From assembly GCA_024643595.1 (NCBI GenBank), contig JAHEMS010000041.1, positions 1 to 9,081 on the forward strand: DNA of 9,081 nucleotides, given 5' to 3'. This DNA is from Bacteroidota bacterium (lineage in GTDB: Bacteria; Bacteroidota; Bacteroidia; Cytophagales; Cyclobacteriaceae). Positions 7,564 to 9,081 of the stretch are shown piece by piece (position 1 is the stretch's first letter; each line of letters opens with the position of its first letter). The notes under the pieces were generated by a model that saw nothing but the letters and a program-made list of their open reading frames with translations, did not search any database and was not told the origin of the DNA. Both the position numbers and the translations under genes were made by a program.

Positions 7564-8030
7564 AATCAAAAAATCATCCTGGTGTGTATGTTCCGCCACC
7601 ATTAATCTATGCTGTATTTTTCTTCTCATCTGTTGTTTTAGATAGGGTAGTGCCATTTGGTGATGTCTGGTTGAATCCGGCAATAAGAAATATCTTTGGG
7701 ATTATATTTATTTCATGTTCCCTATTTGCAATCATTCCTGCCCTACAGCGATTTTTTGTTACAAAAAACACATTAATTACGATCAAGCCTGCCTCCTCTT
7801 TGCAAACCACCGGCATTTATGCATACTCGCGTAATCCAATGTATCTGGGGCTTGCCAATCTATATACTGGCTTAGCTGTGTTTTTTGGCAACCCGTGGAC
7901 ATTCCTTCTTCTGCCTGCTCTCATTCTTGTCATCTACTATTTTGTGATACGGAAAGAAGAACAATATTTGCATCACGCCTTTGGTGAACAATATGTTCTT
8001 TATAAGAGTAAAGTGAGAAGGTGGATATAA
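7560..8030 (+). CDS. Isoprenylcysteine/phospholipid methyltransferase-like membrane protein
   Basis: A 156-residue integral membrane protein of the ICMT/PEMT-like superfamily (SAM-dependent methyl transfer at the membrane in characterised members). Hydrophobic segments lie at about 12-30, 43-62, 95-113 and 115-131. The SAM-site signature is present: Gly-Ile-Tyr-Ala-Tyr-Ser-Arg-Asn-Pro-Met-Tyr-Leu-Gly at 85-97, followed by Arg-Lys-Glu-Glu-Gln-Tyr-Leu at 131-137 and Phe-Gly-x-x-Tyr-x-x-Tyr at 141-148. The Asn in Arg-Asn-Pro replaces the His of the classical Arg-His-Pro motif, a common bacterial variant. The frame is open back to an ATG at 7491, but that would overlap the SnoaL gene by 73 bases. 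The ATG at 7560 gives an ATGA overlap with the SnoaL stop and the expected N-terminus, so it is preferred. The substrate is unknown; bacteria lack prenylated CaaX proteins of the eukaryotic type, so a small isoprenoid, lipid or thiol is more likely. Confidence 0.87.
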   Translation: MKSKNHPGVYVPPPLIYAVFFFSSVVLDRVVPFGDVWLNPAIRNIFGIIFISCSLFAIIPALQRFFVTKNTLITIKPASSLQTTGIYAYSRNPMYLGLANLYTGLAVFFGNPWTFLLLPALILVIYYFVIRKEEQYLHHAFGEQYVLYKSKVRRWI

Positions 8031-8055
8031 TTTTATATCCATCCGTTTCATGGAT
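8022..8055. terminator. Overlapping hairpins between convergent genes
   Basis: TGGATATA (8022-8029) pairs exactly with TATATCCA (8034-8041) around a 4-base loop; the stop codon of the methyltransferase-like gene lies inside the left arm. ATCCAT (8037-8042) also pairs with ATGGAT (8050-8055) across a 7-base loop. Sharing 8037-8041, the two stems cannot form together. The site lies between two convergent genes (stops at 8030 and 8101), where a bidirectional terminator would be expected. Neither strand has a strong U-tract after the stem, so termination is likely but not assured. Confidence 0.35.
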
Positions 8056-8100
8056 GAACTTTGAAATTAAAATGAATGACCGGTAGGCTTGATGTTGATC

Positions 8101-9081
8101 TTATTTTATCAGAGTAGCCTTTTGAGGTGGCATTTCGCGGGGGATACGACTTTTCAAATCGCCGATCCAGGGCCACAACTTGTGATAGTTAAGATCAACG
8201 TCTACCACTGCGACTGGATTTTCCTTAGTGGCTTCTTTTATAACATTACCCTCCAGGTCAAATACGGCAGATATCATATCATAAGTAGATGATACCAGGT
8301 AAACCTGATTTTCAAGAGCACGAGCCATTGCAAGTTTGAGATATCCTCCCGCGATAGGAAGCAGGATTATTTCTGCACCTTGCTGAGCCAGCGTTTTTGC
8401 AGCTTCAGGAAAGGTGACATCCCAGCAAATCATCATTCCGATTTTTCCAAAGTCAGTATCAAATACCGGATATGAATTACCTGGAGTAATACCACCGTCA
8501 ATCTCTTCGCGTGGCAAACTCACCTTACGATATTTACCCGCCAGATTTCCCTCTCGGTCTATCAACACTGCAGTATTGTAAACGACTTCACCTTCCTTTT
8601 CGAGCAATCCAGCAACTATGTAGAGGTGATTTTGCTGAGCAACCTGGCCAAGAAATTTTGTTGAAGGACCTGGGATTGGTTCACTCGCGCTCACATAATT
8701 TTCTTTAGTACCCACCATCGTAATAGCTTCTGGCAGACAAACAATATCGGCATGTTGTTTGCCTGCCTGGGCAATGTAAGTTGAAAATTGTTTCAGGTTT
8801 TCTTCAGCTGATTTACTGTTATGCGGCCTGTAGTGTATGGTGGCGACCTTTACCAGGCGCGGTTCGGGGGCGGTTATCTTTTGAAATGAGACATCACTGA
8901 ACCGTACCATTCCATCATCGTCCCAGCGGTAGTGCAGTTCTAGCTTTGCTTTTTTTGTTTCAGCAGGTACTTTATAAAGTCGTTCAAAGATATTCCATCC
9001 ATCCTCGGTTTTATCAGACAGGGTAATTGGATATTCTGTAAATCCAACTTGCTCACCCGAATTCTTCTGCCAAATGATCCT
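8101..9081 (-). CDS. Carbon-nitrogen hydrolase (nitrilase superfamily), 5' end outside window
   Basis: The minus-strand frame is open from the TAA at 8101-8103 to the window edge, giving 326 visible residues. The ATG at 8908-8910 is internal, not the start. Visible residues 1-72 read as a strand-rich, beta-sandwich-like region (Trp-Asn-Ile-Phe-Glu-Arg-Leu-Tyr-Lys-Val-Pro, then Ala-Lys-Leu-Glu-Leu-His-Tyr-Arg-Trp). They end in Val-Arg-Phe-Ser-Asp-Val-Ser, as carbohydrate-binding-like modules often do. The nitrilase domain follows from about residue 75. Its Glu-Lys-Cys triad is complete: Glu118 in Leu-Pro-Glu, Lys186 in Tyr-Arg-Lys-Val, and Cys219 in Met-Ile-Cys-Trp-Asp. The enzyme would hydrolyse an amide or nitrile C-N bond; the substrate is unknown. 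From memory, similar two-part proteins occur in Planctomycetes and Bacteroidota and are often secreted. A signal peptide would lie beyond the window. It converges on the methyltransferase-like gene with 70 bases between stop codons. Confidence 0.88.
   Translation of the reverse strand, partial: RIIWQKNSGEQVGFTEYPITLSDKTEDGWNIFERLYKVPAETKKAKLELHYRWDDDGMVRFSDVSFQKITAPEPRLVKVATIHYRPHNSKSAEENLKQFSTYIAQAGKQHADIVCLPEAITMVGTKENYVSASEPIPGPSTKFLGQVAQQNHLYIVAGLLEKEGEVVYNTAVLIDREGNLAGKYRKVSLPREEIDGGITPGNSYPVFDTDFGKIGMMICWDVTFPEAAKTLAQQGAEIILLPIAGGYLKLAMARALENQVYLVSSTYDMISAVFDLEGNVIKEATKENPVAVVDVDLNYHKLWPWIGDLKSRIPREMPPQKATLIK

Noticed and set aside
4433..8030. The plus-strand genes as a new biosynthetic or defence system
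   Set aside because: The families are common metabolic and regulatory ones, split by a 148-base spacer, without core biosynthetic, nuclease or effector genes.

Overview
The window looks like chromosomal DNA from a Bacteroidota bacterium, most likely of the Cytophagales type. This is judged from protein style, not from a marker gene. It holds a two-half FtsX/MacB-type permease without its own ATPase, an outer-membrane barrel with an Ala-Gln signal cleavage site, a Bacteroidota-style GMC oxidoreductase, and mostly AT-rich spacers without clear Shine-Dalgarno sequences. I see no tRNA, rRNA, CRISPR array, insertion sequence or integrase.

Layout. Positions 1-264 carry no gene I can defend; the first ~120 bases are about 55% G+C, then the sequence becomes very AT-rich. 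A DedA/VTT membrane protein (265-828, +) meets an 819-residue MacB/FtsX-like permease (831-3290, -) tail to tail with only 2 bases between stop codons. A divergent spacer (3291-3557), containing an imperfect 15-bp tandem repeat, separates that permease from a DUF481-like outer-membrane protein (start best placed at 3558). A short spacer with a perfect 8-bp inverted repeat leads to a GMC-family flavin oxidoreductase (4433-6133), closely followed by an AraC-family regulator (6165-6992). After a 148-base spacer, a SnoaL-like protein (7141-7563) and a small isoprenylcysteine-methyltransferase-like membrane protein (7560-8030) overlap by ATGA. The last gene (8101-9081, -) is a carbon-nitrogen hydrolase whose reading frame stays open to the window edge. 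It is therefore a 5'-truncated view of a longer protein with an N-terminal beta-sandwich-like region.

How the genes may work together. The GMC oxidoreductase and AraC regulator could form one transcription unit and a local control pair. The SnoaL-like and methyltransferase-like genes are almost certainly co-translated. The convergent permease and hydrolase do not look functionally tied to these. No shared pathway is evident, and I found no convincing undescribed multi-gene system. The most useful points are the corrected gene boundaries (3558, 7560, and the hydrolase running past 8910), the cysteine-bearing GMC enzyme with no adjacent small subunit, and several small repeat structures between genes.
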